DNA of 64,000 nucleotides from JABWBH01 sp964526695 (lineage in GTDB: Bacteria; Planctomycetota; Phycisphaerae; UBA1845): contig CAZGJA010000058.1 of assembly GCA_964526695.1 (NCBI GenBank), forward strand, positions 1 to 64,000. The letters run 5' to 3'. The notes beneath the pieces are model-generated. The model was not told the origin of the DNA and searched no databases. It saw only the letters and a program-made list of their open reading frames with translations. The translations under genes were made by a program, and so were the position numbers. Of the stretch, positions 17,472 through 25,863 are shown piece after piece; the stretch's first letter is position 1, and each line of letters begins with the position of its first letter.

Positions 17472-18161
17472 TTGGAAGTTGTCGTGTCCTTTTTCGGCCC
17501 GTCGCGGGACTGGGCGGGCGTCGATTCCGACACGCTGCCGCTGCACGACGGCGCGCGTCTCGCCGAGGCGCGCCGCGCGATCGTCGCGCGCCGACCGGGC
17601 ATGGCCGCGAGAATCGAGCGCGTGCGCCTCGCGGTGAACGAGGAGTTCGTGCCCGGCGATCCGCCGCTGCACGATGGCGACCGCATCGCGGTGATTCCGC
17701 CCGTCACCGGCGGCGGCGGCGAGGCTCCGCTGATCGAGCTCGTTTGCGCGCCGATCGACGTGGCGAGGCTGCGCCGGTTCATGAACGGCGACGAGTCCTG
17801 CGGCGCGGTGAACACCTTTGACGGGATTGTCCGGGCGCATCGAGACGACCGCCACGGCAACCTCGTTCGGCTGGACTACGAGGCGTATCCCGAGATGGCG
17901 TTGCGGCAGATGCACCGCATCGCCGAGGAGGCAATGAGCCGCTGGCCGATCGGGAGGCTGGCGATGGCGCATCGGCTCGGGGCGATCTCGCTGGGCGAGG
18001 TGTCGGTCGCCCTGGCCGTGGCGTGTCCGCATCGGCGCGAGAGTTTCGAGGCCTGCCGGTTCCTGATCGACGTGCTGAAGCGCGACGTGCCGATCTGGAA
18101 GCGCGACGTTTATGAGGATGGGTTTGTCGAATGGGTCGAGCCGCCGCAAAGTCACGAGTGA
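17472..18161 (+). CDS. moaX: Molybdopterin synthase, MoaD-MoaE fusion
   Basis: 229 residues. Both subunits of molybdopterin synthase in one chain, making molybdopterin from precursor Z in the cytosol. Residues 1-83 are a MoaD ubiquitin-like fold ending PPVTGGGG, the place where a free Gly-Gly terminus normally receives the sulphur; residues about 88-229 are MoaE, with the active-site lysines in VLKRDVPIWKRD and the pocket motif GAVNTFDGIVRAHR. Start set at TTG 17472, six bases after GGGAG; the frame is open upstream and GTG 17484 is an alternative. The M. tuberculosis MoaX fusion is known to be cut after the Gly-Gly. The 3' end overlaps nth by 31 bases. Confidence 0.88.
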   Translation: MEVVVSFFGPSRDWAGVDSDTLPLHDGARLAEARRAIVARRPGMAARIERVRLAVNEEFVPGDPPLHDGDRIAVIPPVTGGGGEAPLIELVCAPIDVARLRRFMNGDESCGAVNTFDGIVRAHRDDRHGNLVRLDYEAYPEMALRQMHRIAEEAMSRWPIGRLAMAHRLGAISLGEVSVALAVACPHRRESFEACRFLIDVLKRDVPIWKRDVYEDGFVEWVEPPQSHE

Positions 18162-18934
18162 AGAGCCGCAGCGCGACAAGCCCGCGCAGCTCGGGCAGGA
18201 AGGTCGCGGCCGCGAAGGCAGCCGCCCGACCCCGGCGACCGTCCGCCAATCGCCGCAAGCCCGCGAGCACGCGCGAATCGCTGAAGGACCGCCAGGCGCG
18301 CTGCCGCGCGCTGATCGCGCTGCTCCGCAAGCTCTACCCCGACGCGGACTGCGCCCTCGAGCACGGCGGCGCGTGGGAGCTGCTCGTGGCCACCATCCTC
18401 TCCGCGCAGTCCACCGACGTGACCATCAACAAGATCACGCCGGTCCTGTTCGCGGCCTACCCGACCCCGCAAGCGCTCGCGGCCGCGCCGATCGAGCACA
18501 TCGAAGAGATCATCCACAGCAGCGGATTTTTCCGTCAAAAGGCGAAGAACATCCAGGCGTCGGCGCGAAAGCTCGTTGAGGAGTTCGGCGGAGAGGTGCC
18601 GGACACGCTCGAGGCGCTGACGACGCTGCCTGGCGTGGCGCGTAAGACGGCGAACGTGGTGCTCGGCACGCACTTCGGCAAGAACGAAGGCGTGGTCGTG
18701 GACACGCACGTGGGGCGGCTGGCGGTGCGGCTCGGGCTGACGTGGAACGGGCGCGACGGCAAGGACGCGGTGACGATCGAGAAGGACCTGATGCAGGTCG
18801 TGCCGCGCGAGGCGTGGACCTACGTCGGGCACGCGCTGATCCTGCACGGTCGCCAGGTCTGCGACGCCCGAAAGCCCCGGTGCGAGTCCTGCACGCTGGG
18901 CGCGCTGTGCCCTTCAGCGGGGACATTCGCTTGA
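18131..18934 (+). CDS. nth: Endonuclease III, base-excision DNA glycosylase/AP lyase
   Basis: 267 residues. Removes oxidised pyrimidines from DNA and nicks the abasic site. The helix-hairpin-helix LPGVARKTANVVL carries the catalytic Lys, VVVDTHVGRLA the catalytic Asp, and the C-terminal Cys set (C-x6-C-x2-C-x5-C in CDARKPRCESCTLGALC) binds the 4Fe-4S cluster. The first 50 residues are a Lys/Arg/Ala/Ser-rich tail absent from E. coli Nth, possibly a DNA-binding extension. The start lies inside the moaX end, so the genes are probably coupled; an internal start would shorten the basic tail. Confidence 0.95.
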   Translation: MGRAAAKSRVKSRSATSPRSSGRKVAAAKAAARPRRPSANRRKPASTRESLKDRQARCRALIALLRKLYPDADCALEHGGAWELLVATILSAQSTDVTINKITPVLFAAYPTPQALAAAPIEHIEEIIHSSGFFRQKAKNIQASARKLVEEFGGEVPDTLEALTTLPGVARKTANVVLGTHFGKNEGVVVDTHVGRLAVRLGLTWNGRDGKDAVTIEKDLMQVVPREAWTYVGHALILHGRQVCDARKPRCESCTLGALCPSAGTFA

Positions 18935-20775
18935 ACCATCGTACGGGAATTCGACTACCGGCGGGAGCGGTCACGTCGCCGTCGCAACCGGTTCGCGTAA
19001 CCGCGGTTTTCCGGCGATGCGTCGCGCGATGGTTGCCCTTCGCGGCGGCGTGCGTGCTGATCGCCGCCGCGCCCGCGCTTGGGCAGGAATCGCGCGAGGT
19101 CGGCCTCTTCGCCGGCAAGCGCGTGGTCTGGCTTTATGAACGCGTTTCGGATGGGAACCTCGGCTCGCAGCTTCGGCTGGCGATCCTGCCGCCGGCGGCG
19201 GACTCGTCCGCGGAAGCGCGGCTGTACAGCGCGACCGCGATGCGCGGCGTGATTGACGAGGCGGTCGTGGCCGGCGACGCGCTGCACGTCTTCTTCACCG
19301 ACGGAACGCACAGCCGGTTTCAGTTGCCGCAAACGGGCATCAACGGCGCCACGCCCACCGGTCCGCAGCCGCAGACGCCGCTTCCCGGCATGGCCTCGTG
19401 CCCGTTTCGGCTACTCGTCGATGCGCGCGGCGACGCGCTTTACGCGCTCGTCGGATCCGGCATTGCGCGGGAGGTGCTCTCTCAGTCGCTGGAGGTCGAG
19501 ACCTCGGAATCGAAGCAGGCCGAAGGCGGCGAGGCGCTGCCGCGCCCGGCCGACGCGTCGACCGCCGTCTGGCTCGTGCGCTACTCCGAAGGTCGCTGGC
19601 GACCGGATCGACCGCTGCCGGGTGAAGTTCCAGATCGAAGCGAACGCCTGCTTGCGGTGCTGTCGGGCGATCAGCTTGTGGTGGTTTTCGACGGCCGCAG
19701 CAGCGACGGCGGCGCCCGCGACGGCGGCTGGCGGATCGGCGTAAGCCACGATGCTTCATCCCCATCATGGGAAGTGCGACCGCTCAACGATTTGAAGCCG
19801 GGCGATCAGCCTGTTGCGCTGCAGGCTGAAGCGGATGAGCTTCGCCTGCTGGTTGCAACGGGTCAGGATGCGGAGCGCCGGCTCGTTGCTTTGAAGGGCG
19901 ATGTCAACGGTTTCAATCAGCGCATTGAGCTGGATTCCCCGTCGCCGCAGCGGCGCTTCGCGCCGGGCGAATCATGGGCGGGGTTCTCCGGCGATCAGGT
20001 GCTGGCACTGCTGGAAGGCGAGTCGCACGAGCTTCGTCTGGCGCGATGGGACGCGGGCGGCGCGCTGGTCGGGGAGCCGCGCCCGCTGGTGGTTTTCCAG
20101 CAGGTCGGGCAGACGATCGTGCGCGACGCGCTGGTCAGTTGGCTGGAGCTGGCGCTGATTCCGCTCGTGCTGCTGCTCGTGCTGTTTCGCAGAAGGGAGT
20201 CGGTCATCCTGCCGGTCAAGCTCGCCGAGGGGCAGACGCTCGCGCCGCTGTCGCGGCGGTGCGTTGCGTTTATCATCGATGGGATGGTGACGGCGCCGAT
20301 GCTCGTTGCGCTGGGAATGGGGATGATCGCGCGGCCCCTCGATCTTTCGCGCCTGCCGGGTGTGCTGGACGTCATGCGCAGCCTGCGCGCCCTGCCGGTG
20401 GATATCTTCTGGACCTTCGTGGCCTGCGGTGCGGCGTTCAGCGCTTACGCTTTCGTGATGGAAGCGTGGGGCGGCGGCACGGTGGGCAAGCGGATGGTCG
20501 GTCTGCGGGTGGTGCATGCGGAGGGGCTTCCCTGTCGCACGTGGGCGTCGCTGGTGCGGAACCTGCTTCGCTTCGTGGACGCCTACTTCCCGCCGGGGCT
20601 GCTGCTGATGGTGATGACCGTGAACCGGCAGCGCATCGGGGACATCGTCGCGCGGACCGTCGTTGTGGTGCAGGCTCGTGTGCCGCAGGCCGCGCCTGCG
20701 CAGCCTGCGCCGGGAGCGGGAGGCGACCCACCGGGAGCGGATGCCGACCCGCCGGGGGGAGAGAATCACTCCTGA
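18931..20775 (+). CDS. RDD-domain membrane protein with large exported N-terminal part
   Basis: 614 residues from TTG 18931, which overlaps the nth stop codon; the start is not certain. A signal-like segment (WLPFAAACVLIAAAPALGQ) precedes about 370 residues of soluble, probably beta-rich sequence with propeller-like spacing. A membrane span (LELALIPLVLLLVLF) follows, then an RDD domain: the Arg in LSRRCVAFIIDGMV, the GGGTVGKRMVGLRVV motif and three to four hydrophobic helices. RDD domains are of uncertain function, sometimes linked to transport. The downstream tail is Pro/Gly-rich. Co-directional with moaX-nth, so possibly one operon. Confidence 0.8.
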   Translation: MNHRTGIRLPAGAVTSPSQPVRVTAVFRRCVARWLPFAAACVLIAAAPALGQESREVGLFAGKRVVWLYERVSDGNLGSQLRLAILPPAADSSAEARLYSATAMRGVIDEAVVAGDALHVFFTDGTHSRFQLPQTGINGATPTGPQPQTPLPGMASCPFRLLVDARGDALYALVGSGIAREVLSQSLEVETSESKQAEGGEALPRPADASTAVWLVRYSEGRWRPDRPLPGEVPDRSERLLAVLSGDQLVVVFDGRSSDGGARDGGWRIGVSHDASSPSWEVRPLNDLKPGDQPVALQAEADELRLLVATGQDAERRLVALKGDVNGFNQRIELDSPSPQRRFAPGESWAGFSGDQVLALLEGESHELRLARWDAGGALVGEPRPLVVFQQVGQTIVRDALVSWLELALIPLVLLLVLFRRRESVILPVKLAEGQTLAPLSRRCVAFIIDGMVTAPMLVALGMGMIARPLDLSRLPGVLDVMRSLRALPVDIFWTFVACGAAFSAYAFVMEAWGGGTVGKRMVGLRVVHAEGLPCRTWASLVRNLLRFVDAYFPPGLLLMVMTVNRQRIGDIVARTVVVVQARVPQAAPAQPAPGAGGDPPGADADPPGGENHS

Positions 20776-20794
20776 CGCAGCCGGATGGACGCAT

Positions 20795-20817
20795 GCGCTC
20801 CCTTACGGTCGCGGCTC
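20795..20817 (-). repeat. Dispersed 23-bp repeat (family B), copy 1
   Basis: The complement reads GAGCCGCGACCGTAAGGGAG plus CGC. An identical copy on the opposite strand lies at 37470-37492. Accidental translation gives LPYGRGS, a string I recall from spurious planctomycete proteins. Confidence 0.8.
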
Positions 20818-20858
20818 TGTCCACGCGAACCTGACCGCTATGCCGCCGCCTCAAGCGT

Positions 20859-20888
20859 TTGACGCCTGCATCCGCGACGTTGTACAAT
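20859..20888 (+). promoter_or_regulatory. Sigma-70 type promoter of hflX
   Basis: TTGACG at 20859-20864, an 18-base spacer, and TACAAT at 20883-20888. Transcription would begin near 20895, which rules out the ATG at 20840 as the hflX start and fits GTG 20957. Confidence 0.55.
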
Positions 20889-20956
20889 CCGCCCACTTGA
20901 CGACACCGCGAATGCTCCGCTCGCGTCGGCAGGGCCCTCGCGGAGCAAGGTTGGTA

Positions 20957-22288
20957 GTGCAGCGAACTCAACGTGAAACTCTCTCGGTCGCGCGCGAACG
21001 GGCCTTGCTCGTCGGCGTGCTGCTGCCTCACTCCAACGTGGACATGAGCAACCCCCTGGCCGAGCTTGCCGCGCTGGCGGAATCCGCCGGTGCGGAAGTC
21101 GTCAGTTCCATCGTGCAGAAGCGACTCAAGCCCCACCCGGGCTTGTTCGTCGGCACGGGCAAGGTAAAAGAGATTGCGGAGCGGGCGGACGCTTTTGAAG
21201 CCGACGTGGTCATCTTCGACAACGACCTCAGCCCGCGGCAGATCCGCGGCATCGAGGAAACCGTTCAGCGCAAGATCATCGACCGCAGCGAGCTGATCCT
21301 CGACATCTTCGCCGGCCGCGCGCGAACGCACGAGGCGAAGCTGCAGGTGGAGCTGGCGCAGCTTCAGTACACCGCGCCCCGGCTTCGCGGCATGTGGACG
21401 CACCTGGAGCGCATTGCAGGCGGGGCGGGCGCGGCGGGCGACGTGGGCGCGAAGGCGGTCGGCGTCGGCACGCGCGGTCCCGGCGAGCGTCAGATCGAAA
21501 TCGACCGGCGCCTCGTCAAGGACCGCATCCACCAGCTCAAGCTCGAGATCGACCAGATCGACCGCCGCAAGCTCCGCGAAATCCAGGGCCGGCGCGACGA
21601 GTTCACCATCTCGCTCGTCGGCTACACCAACTCCGGAAAAACCACGCTGCTCAACCGCCTCGCGGGCGCGGAGCAGTTCGCGCGAGACATGCTTTTCGCC
21701 ACGCTGGACACCAAGACCACGCGCTGGCGGCTCGGCGACGGATCCAGCGTGCTGCTGTCCGACACCGTCGGGTTCATCCGCGATCTGCCGCACCGGCTCA
21801 TCGCTTCCTTTCGCGCCACGCTGGAGGAGGCCATTCACGCGGACCTGCTCCTGCACGTGGTGGACGCGGCCTCGCCGTTTGCATTGCACCAGGTGGAGTC
21901 GGTGAACGCCGTGCTTAAGGAACTCGGCTGTGAGGAGCGGCCTACGCTGCTGCTGCTTAACAAGGCGGACGCGGTGACCGATGACACCAACCTGCGCATC
22001 CTCGCCCGGCGGTTCCCCAGCGCGCTGACGATCAGCGCCGTGCGCGGCGACGGACTTGAGCAGGTTCTGGAGCACGCGCGCAACGCGATGAAGGGCAGGG
22101 TCGTCGAGGCCACCCTGCGCATCCCCAGCACCGAGGGGCGCGCCATTTCGGAGATCGAACGGTACGCGCACGTTCTGGGTCGAACGTATGAGGACGCCTC
22201 CGTGCTGTTCCACGTCCGCGCGAACCAGTCGCAGCTCGCCCAGCTCAAAGGCCGCCACCCGGCGTTGCAGGAGGTCGTCGGTGTCTGA
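20957..22288 (+). CDS. hflX: GTPase HflX
   Basis: 443 residues (E. coli 426). Ribosome-associated GTPase that splits or rescues stalled ribosomes under stress. Start set at GTG 20957 (AAGG six bases upstream, and downstream of the putative promoter). HflX N-terminal domain (about 20-190) with the GTGKVKEI motif; the Gly-rich HflX linker (GPGERQIEIDRRLVKDRI); then the G domain: G1 GYTNSGKTTLLN, G2 DTKTTRW, G3 DTVGFI, G4 NKADAV. The 3' region leads into a 430-base gap filled by inverted repeats. Confidence 0.95.
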   Translation: MQRTQRETLSVARERALLVGVLLPHSNVDMSNPLAELAALAESAGAEVVSSIVQKRLKPHPGLFVGTGKVKEIAERADAFEADVVIFDNDLSPRQIRGIEETVQRKIIDRSELILDIFAGRARTHEAKLQVELAQLQYTAPRLRGMWTHLERIAGGAGAAGDVGAKAVGVGTRGPGERQIEIDRRLVKDRIHQLKLEIDQIDRRKLREIQGRRDEFTISLVGYTNSGKTTLLNRLAGAEQFARDMLFATLDTKTTRWRLGDGSSVLLSDTVGFIRDLPHRLIASFRATLEEAIHADLLLHVVDAASPFALHQVESVNAVLKELGCEERPTLLLLNKADAVTDDTNLRILARRFPSALTISAVRGDGLEQVLEHARNAMKGRVVEATLRIPSTEGRAISEIERYAHVLGRTYEDASVLFHVRANQSQLAQLKGRHPALQEVVGV

Positions 22289-22441
22289 CCCGGCGACCCG
22301 GCACGGCAGCGCCGGTCTCGCGCGTCTGGTCTGCGCAGCGTGCGTACAATCACGAGCACCTGAATCTCCATCTGACTCCAGTTGCTGGTTCTTGGAAATG
22401 CATGAATTTGCGATCATGCAGGGAAATCGACGGGAGGCGTC

Positions 22442-22653
22442 GTGCCCCGGAGGGGCGGCCGAGAGTAGCCCAGCGATTTATCGCTGGGATGTTCGCGGCG
22501 ACGGACCGAAAGTCCCGGAGGGACGGCTGATTGTTGGTGACGACGTTTGCACCACGCGCGGCCATTCAGCCGTCCCTCCGGGACTGCGCGGTCTGCCGCC
22601 AGGTCCCCCAGCCATGAATGGCTGGGCTATTCTCGCATGCCCCTCCGGGGCAC
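22442..22653. repeat. 212-bp nested inverted repeat (family F)
   Basis: Outer arms 22442-22456 and 22639-22653 are perfect 15-bp complements (GTGCCCCGGAGGGGC). Inner arms 22512-22530 and 22566-22584 are perfect 19-bp complements (GTCCCGGAGGGACGGCTGA). Two more hairpins of 8-bp stem (CCCAGCGA, CCCAGCCA) lie between. No coding potential; fills the gap between hflX and the protease gene. Confidence 0.85.
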
Positions 22654-22721
22654 AAAGACACGCCACGTCGCAACCTCGGGACCATCAAGGCGCTGCCCAC
22701 CGGAGTCATACGGAGACTCAG

Positions 22722-24158
22722 GTGCAAGCATTTCGCATCGAAAGGGCCGTGCGTCGCCGGCTGGCCGCGGTGTTTGCGTTTTTAGCGGCAGCATCAGCGG
22801 GGCAAGCTCAATCCTCCCCCTCGCCCGACATCACGCCTAAGCCTTCGCCAACGATCGAGGTCACCGTGACGCTGCCGGGCGGCGTGGATTTTTCCGGGAA
22901 GGTCGTCGATGACGACGCGCACGGTCTCGTGCTGTGGGACGGCAAGGCCCCGTACGTGTTCGCGTGGAGCGAGATGACGGCGGGGGCGGAATACCGCGTG
23001 AAGCTTGCCTTGCTTCAAATGCGAAAGGGCGAGGCGGGCGTGACCGCCGAGGACCACTTCGAACTGGGCGCGACGCTGCTGTCTCGCGGCGACCCGGAGC
23101 CGGCGGTGCGGTGCTTCCGCAAAGCCCAGCAACTCGACCGCTCCTACGAAGCGCGGTGGCGCGCACTGATGGAGGAATACGGTCGCCGCCCGCGCGATGA
23201 GTCCACGCCTGATTTCCCGGGCGCCTCGGAGCCCCAGGAAACCGGCGAGCCGCAGCCAGGCCTGAAGACGCAGGAGCTGCTTGCCGGTTTTCCGCCGGCC
23301 TCGCTCGACGATCTGAGGATAACCCCCGTTCCGGCGGATCAGACGCGGGCGATCGCCGATCGCATCAAGGCGTTCTTCACGCCCCGGCTGCGCGAGTCGA
23401 TCAACAAGGACATCGACCTTGTGGAGACGGATCACTTTCTGATCTGGACCGACCTGCCGCGCGCGATGCGTGCGCCCCTCTCCGTCGCGGCGGAGGACAT
23501 GTACGCCGCGCTGTGCCGCCAGTTTGGATACAACGCCGCTGGCAACATCTTCCTGGGCAAGTGCCCGGTGTTCTGCCTGCGCTCGCGCGGCGAGTTTTTC
23601 CGCTTCGCGCGCGGCTTCGACGACTACCGCGAATCCGCGGCCGTCGGCTACACGCGCTCCGTGCAGGAGCGCGGTTACGTTCACGTGGTGCTGTTCTATC
23701 AGGGACGTTCGGCGCAGGAGTGGCAGCGGTTTGTCGCCACGCTGGTTCACGAGGGGAGCCACGCGTTCCTGCACCGCTTCCACACCAGCCGTCTTATCCC
23801 GGTCTGGATCAACGAAGGGTACGCCGAGCTGATGACGGAGCGCGTGCTGAAGGAGCGCAGTCCGGCGGCGGAGAATGCCGATCTGCTCGCGCGGCAATTC
23901 GTCAAGTTCGACTGGCCCGTGAGGAACCTGATGCGCGGCACGGGCGCCATCGAGGTGCATCAGTATCCGATTGCGCACAGCCTCCTGGCGTGGCTCGAGG
24001 CGCATGATCCGGCGAAGTTCGCGGCGTTCATGGCGGGCATGAAGGATGGCTTGGGCGTTGAGGAGGCGCTGAAGTCGAGCTTTGACGGCATGACGCTCGA
24101 CGATTGGGAGTTCCGCTGGCGGCAGGCGATCAAGGAAGGACTCTCACCAACGCCGTAG
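22722..24158 (+). CDS. Exported gluzincin-type zinc protease with TPR-like N-terminus
   Basis: 478 residues from GTG 22722 (GGAG six bases upstream). Signal peptide (LAAVFAFLAAASAGQAQ), a small beta domain (VTVTLPGGVDFSGKVVDD), a TPR-like pair of helices (GATLLSRGDPEPAVRCFRKA), then a peptidase domain with HEGSH at 343-347 and a downstream Glu365 in WINEGYAEL. The HExxH plus Glu about 18 residues later is the gluzincin arrangement (thermolysin/M1/peptidase MA-like). It probably acts in the periplasm or outside the cell; substrate unknown. Confidence 0.82.
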   Translation: MQAFRIERAVRRRLAAVFAFLAAASAGQAQSSPSPDITPKPSPTIEVTVTLPGGVDFSGKVVDDDAHGLVLWDGKAPYVFAWSEMTAGAEYRVKLALLQMRKGEAGVTAEDHFELGATLLSRGDPEPAVRCFRKAQQLDRSYEARWRALMEEYGRRPRDESTPDFPGASEPQETGEPQPGLKTQELLAGFPPASLDDLRITPVPADQTRAIADRIKAFFTPRLRESINKDIDLVETDHFLIWTDLPRAMRAPLSVAAEDMYAALCRQFGYNAAGNIFLGKCPVFCLRSRGEFFRFARGFDDYRESAAVGYTRSVQERGYVHVVLFYQGRSAQEWQRFVATLVHEGSHAFLHRFHTSRLIPVWINEGYAELMTERVLKERSPAAENADLLARQFVKFDWPVRNLMRGTGAIEVHQYPIAHSLLAWLEAHDPAKFAAFMAGMKDGLGVEEALKSSFDGMTLDDWEFRWRQAIKEGLSPTP

Positions 24159-24196
24159 GTCGCCTTCACACGCGGCGCCGGGCCCTGATCCATTGG

Positions 24197-24442
24197 TCAA
24201 TCCAGCTCCTCGGTCGCCAGCATGACGTCATCCGCCCGCTCGGCCACCATGACCTCATCCTTGACCGTGTTCTTCAGCGCGTCCTTCTTCTGCTCCTGCT
24301 CCAGGCGCTGGCGCGCCGCCTCCGCCTGCTCGGCGTCAAACTGCCGCCGGGCGAACGTCAGCCCGCGCGCACACACGCGCAGGACGAACATCGCGGCCGT
24401 GTAGAGCACGAATCCCTTGATGACCCAAGACCATTCACCCAT
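24197..24442 (-). CDS. Small single-span membrane protein
   Basis: 81 residues from ATG 24442; the frame continues to 24499. One N-terminal membrane span (IKGFVLYTAAMFVLRVC) followed by a charged, Gln/Glu/Lys-rich coiled-coil-like cytosolic tail (FDAEQAEAARQRLEQEQKKD). No clear Shine-Dalgarno is seen. It lies downstream of the aminotransferase on the same strand, 135 bases away, and ends 38 bases from the convergent protease gene. Function unknown. Confidence 0.55.
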   Translation of the reverse strand: MGEWSWVIKGFVLYTAAMFVLRVCARGLTFARRQFDAEQAEAARQRLEQEQKKDALKNTVKDEVMVAERADDVMLATEELD

Positions 24443-24577
24443 GCGCGCGGAATCCACGGAGGCGCATGGCTTATCGGCGGCGCGAAAGCCGGTCTTCAAT
24501 TGCGCCGCGCGCGTGGTGAATCAAGCCCCTCGCGGGCGAGAATGGCTGGTCCACTTGGCGAGGGGATCGGGGCGACG

Positions 24578-25477
24578 TCACACGACGGCCACTCCCTCGG
24601 CTTCAGTGAGCTTCCTGAACAGCCCGCTGAGCCTGGCGGTGAGTGGACCGGGGCGTCCCTCGCCGATCGCCCGGCCGTCCACGCTTACGACCGGAGCCAG
24701 CTCGCCCATCGTGCCCGTGCAGAACATCTCGTCTGCGCGATACACCTCGCTGAGCGAAACGTCTCGCACCTCGCAGGCGATGGCGTGCGAGCGGCACAGA
24801 TCCAGCACGGTCGCGCGCGTGATGCCCTCCGGACAGGCCGCGGTGTGCGGCGTGCAAAGCGTGTCGGCGGAGGCGATGAACACGTGCGTGGCATTGGTCT
24901 CCGCGACGAATCCGCGCACGTCGAGCATCAGCGCGTCGTCCGCGCCGGCATGGTTGGCCTCGATCTTGGCGAGGATCGACTGGATCAGGTTGCAGTGGTG
25001 GATTTTCGGGTCGAGGCAGTCGGGCGGGAAGCGGCGGACGCTGCTGGTGATTAGCGTAATGCCGCCCTTGTCGTACACGGGAGGCTTGTGCTCGGCGAGG
25101 ATGATCAGCGTGGGTCCGGCGTTGTTAAGGCGCGGGTCCATGCCGCTGGTGTATTTCACCCCGCGCGACAGCGTGAGGCGGATGTGCACGCCGTCGGTCA
25201 TGTGGTTGGCCGCCAGCGTGCGGCGAAGCTGCCCGGTGATCTCCGCGTCCGTCGGAATCTGCGCAAAGGCCAGCGCCTTCGCCGACCCGCGCAGTCGAGC
25301 CAGATGCTCCGCAAGCTTGAAGATGCGCCCCTGATACAGCCGCAACCCCTCCCACACCGCGTCGCCGCCCTGAACGGCGGAGTCAAACGGGCTGATGCCG
25401 GCCTCGTCGCGGTGGACCAGCCGACCATTGATGTTCACGAGAAGGTCGTGGTTTCTGGGATCGTAGGTTTGAAGCAT
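24578..25477 (-). CDS. Class IV PLP-dependent aminotransferase (branched-chain or D-amino acid type)
   Basis: 299 residues, the usual length for fold-type IV enzymes. Cytosolic transaminase of the IlvE/Dat group. The PLP-binding Lys158 is in DPKIHHCNL, Glu193 in GFVAETNATHVF holds the pyridine nitrogen, and the phosphate-binding GTMGEL loop is near residue 255. Arg47-type motifs for strict D-amino acid specificity cannot be told apart by eye; branched-chain aminotransferase is the likelier role. It starts two bases from the divergent gene's upstream frame, so regulation may be shared. Confidence 0.88.
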   Translation of the reverse strand: MLQTYDPRNHDLLVNINGRLVHRDEAGISPFDSAVQGGDAVWEGLRLYQGRIFKLAEHLARLRGSAKALAFAQIPTDAEITGQLRRTLAANHMTDGVHIRLTLSRGVKYTSGMDPRLNNAGPTLIILAEHKPPVYDKGGITLITSSVRRFPPDCLDPKIHHCNLIQSILAKIEANHAGADDALMLDVRGFVAETNATHVFIASADTLCTPHTAACPEGITRATVLDLCRSHAIACEVRDVSLSEVYRADEMFCTGTMGELAPVVSVDGRAIGEGRPGPLTARLSGLFRKLTEAEGVAVV

Positions 25478-25525
25478 GATTCGAACCGGCGTAAGATACG
25501 TGTATCCATCAGCGGGACACAGCTT

Positions 25526-25825
25526 ATGCGAGCGAAGGACATCAAGGAAATGCTCAAGGCCCAGCCCTTTTCGCCTGTGCTCATCGGGCTGTCAGACGGC
25601 CGTTCGATTCTGGTTCGGCATCCGGATCAGGTTGTTGTCTCCGACCGCTTTCTCTTCGCGGGATTGACCCGCTTGCGGAGATCGCAGCCTCAACAGACGC
25701 CGGCTACTTCCGAGGAGGTTGCGCGCGAGGGCGTATTTGTGAACCTGCTCCAAATCACGACCGTCGAGGTCGTCAATGGCAACGGCCGCAAGCCGCGCCG
25801 AACCAAGCCGCGAGCCGGCAAATAG
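25526..25825 (+). CDS. Small conserved hypothetical protein
   Basis: 99 residues from ATG 25526 (GGGAC upstream). The N-terminal half, MRAKDIKEMLKAQPFSPVLI then GLSDGRSILVRHPDQVVV, is a pattern I associate with a family of short planctomycete proteins of unknown function (a beta-strand core with a conserved HPD motif). The C-terminal tail is basic and Arg/Lys-rich (NGRKPRRTKPRAGK), which could touch nucleic acid. No function can be assigned. Confidence 0.7.
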   Translation: MRAKDIKEMLKAQPFSPVLIGLSDGRSILVRHPDQVVVSDRFLFAGLTRLRRSQPQQTPATSEEVAREGVFVNLLQITTVEVVNGNGRKPRRTKPRAGK

Positions 25826-25851
25826 AAGCTACCCAGGTCTGCAATGCCATC

Positions 25852-25857
25852 TACAAT
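25852..25857 (+). promoter_or_regulatory. -10 box six bases before the cls start (possible leaderless transcript)
   Basis: TACAAT at 25852-25857 is followed by six bases and then the ATG at 25864. Initiation at the usual distance would fall on the A of the start codon. No Shine-Dalgarno precedes this ATG and no good -35 is visible. Confidence 0.35.
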
Positions 25858-25863
25858 GCCGCG

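Noticed and set aside
20840..20956. Earlier ATG starts for hflX at 20840 and 20912
   Set aside because: The 20840 start precedes the putative promoter and adds sequence unlike HflX; 20912 lacks a Shine-Dalgarno. GTG 20957 has AAGG at six bases and gives the usual N-terminus.
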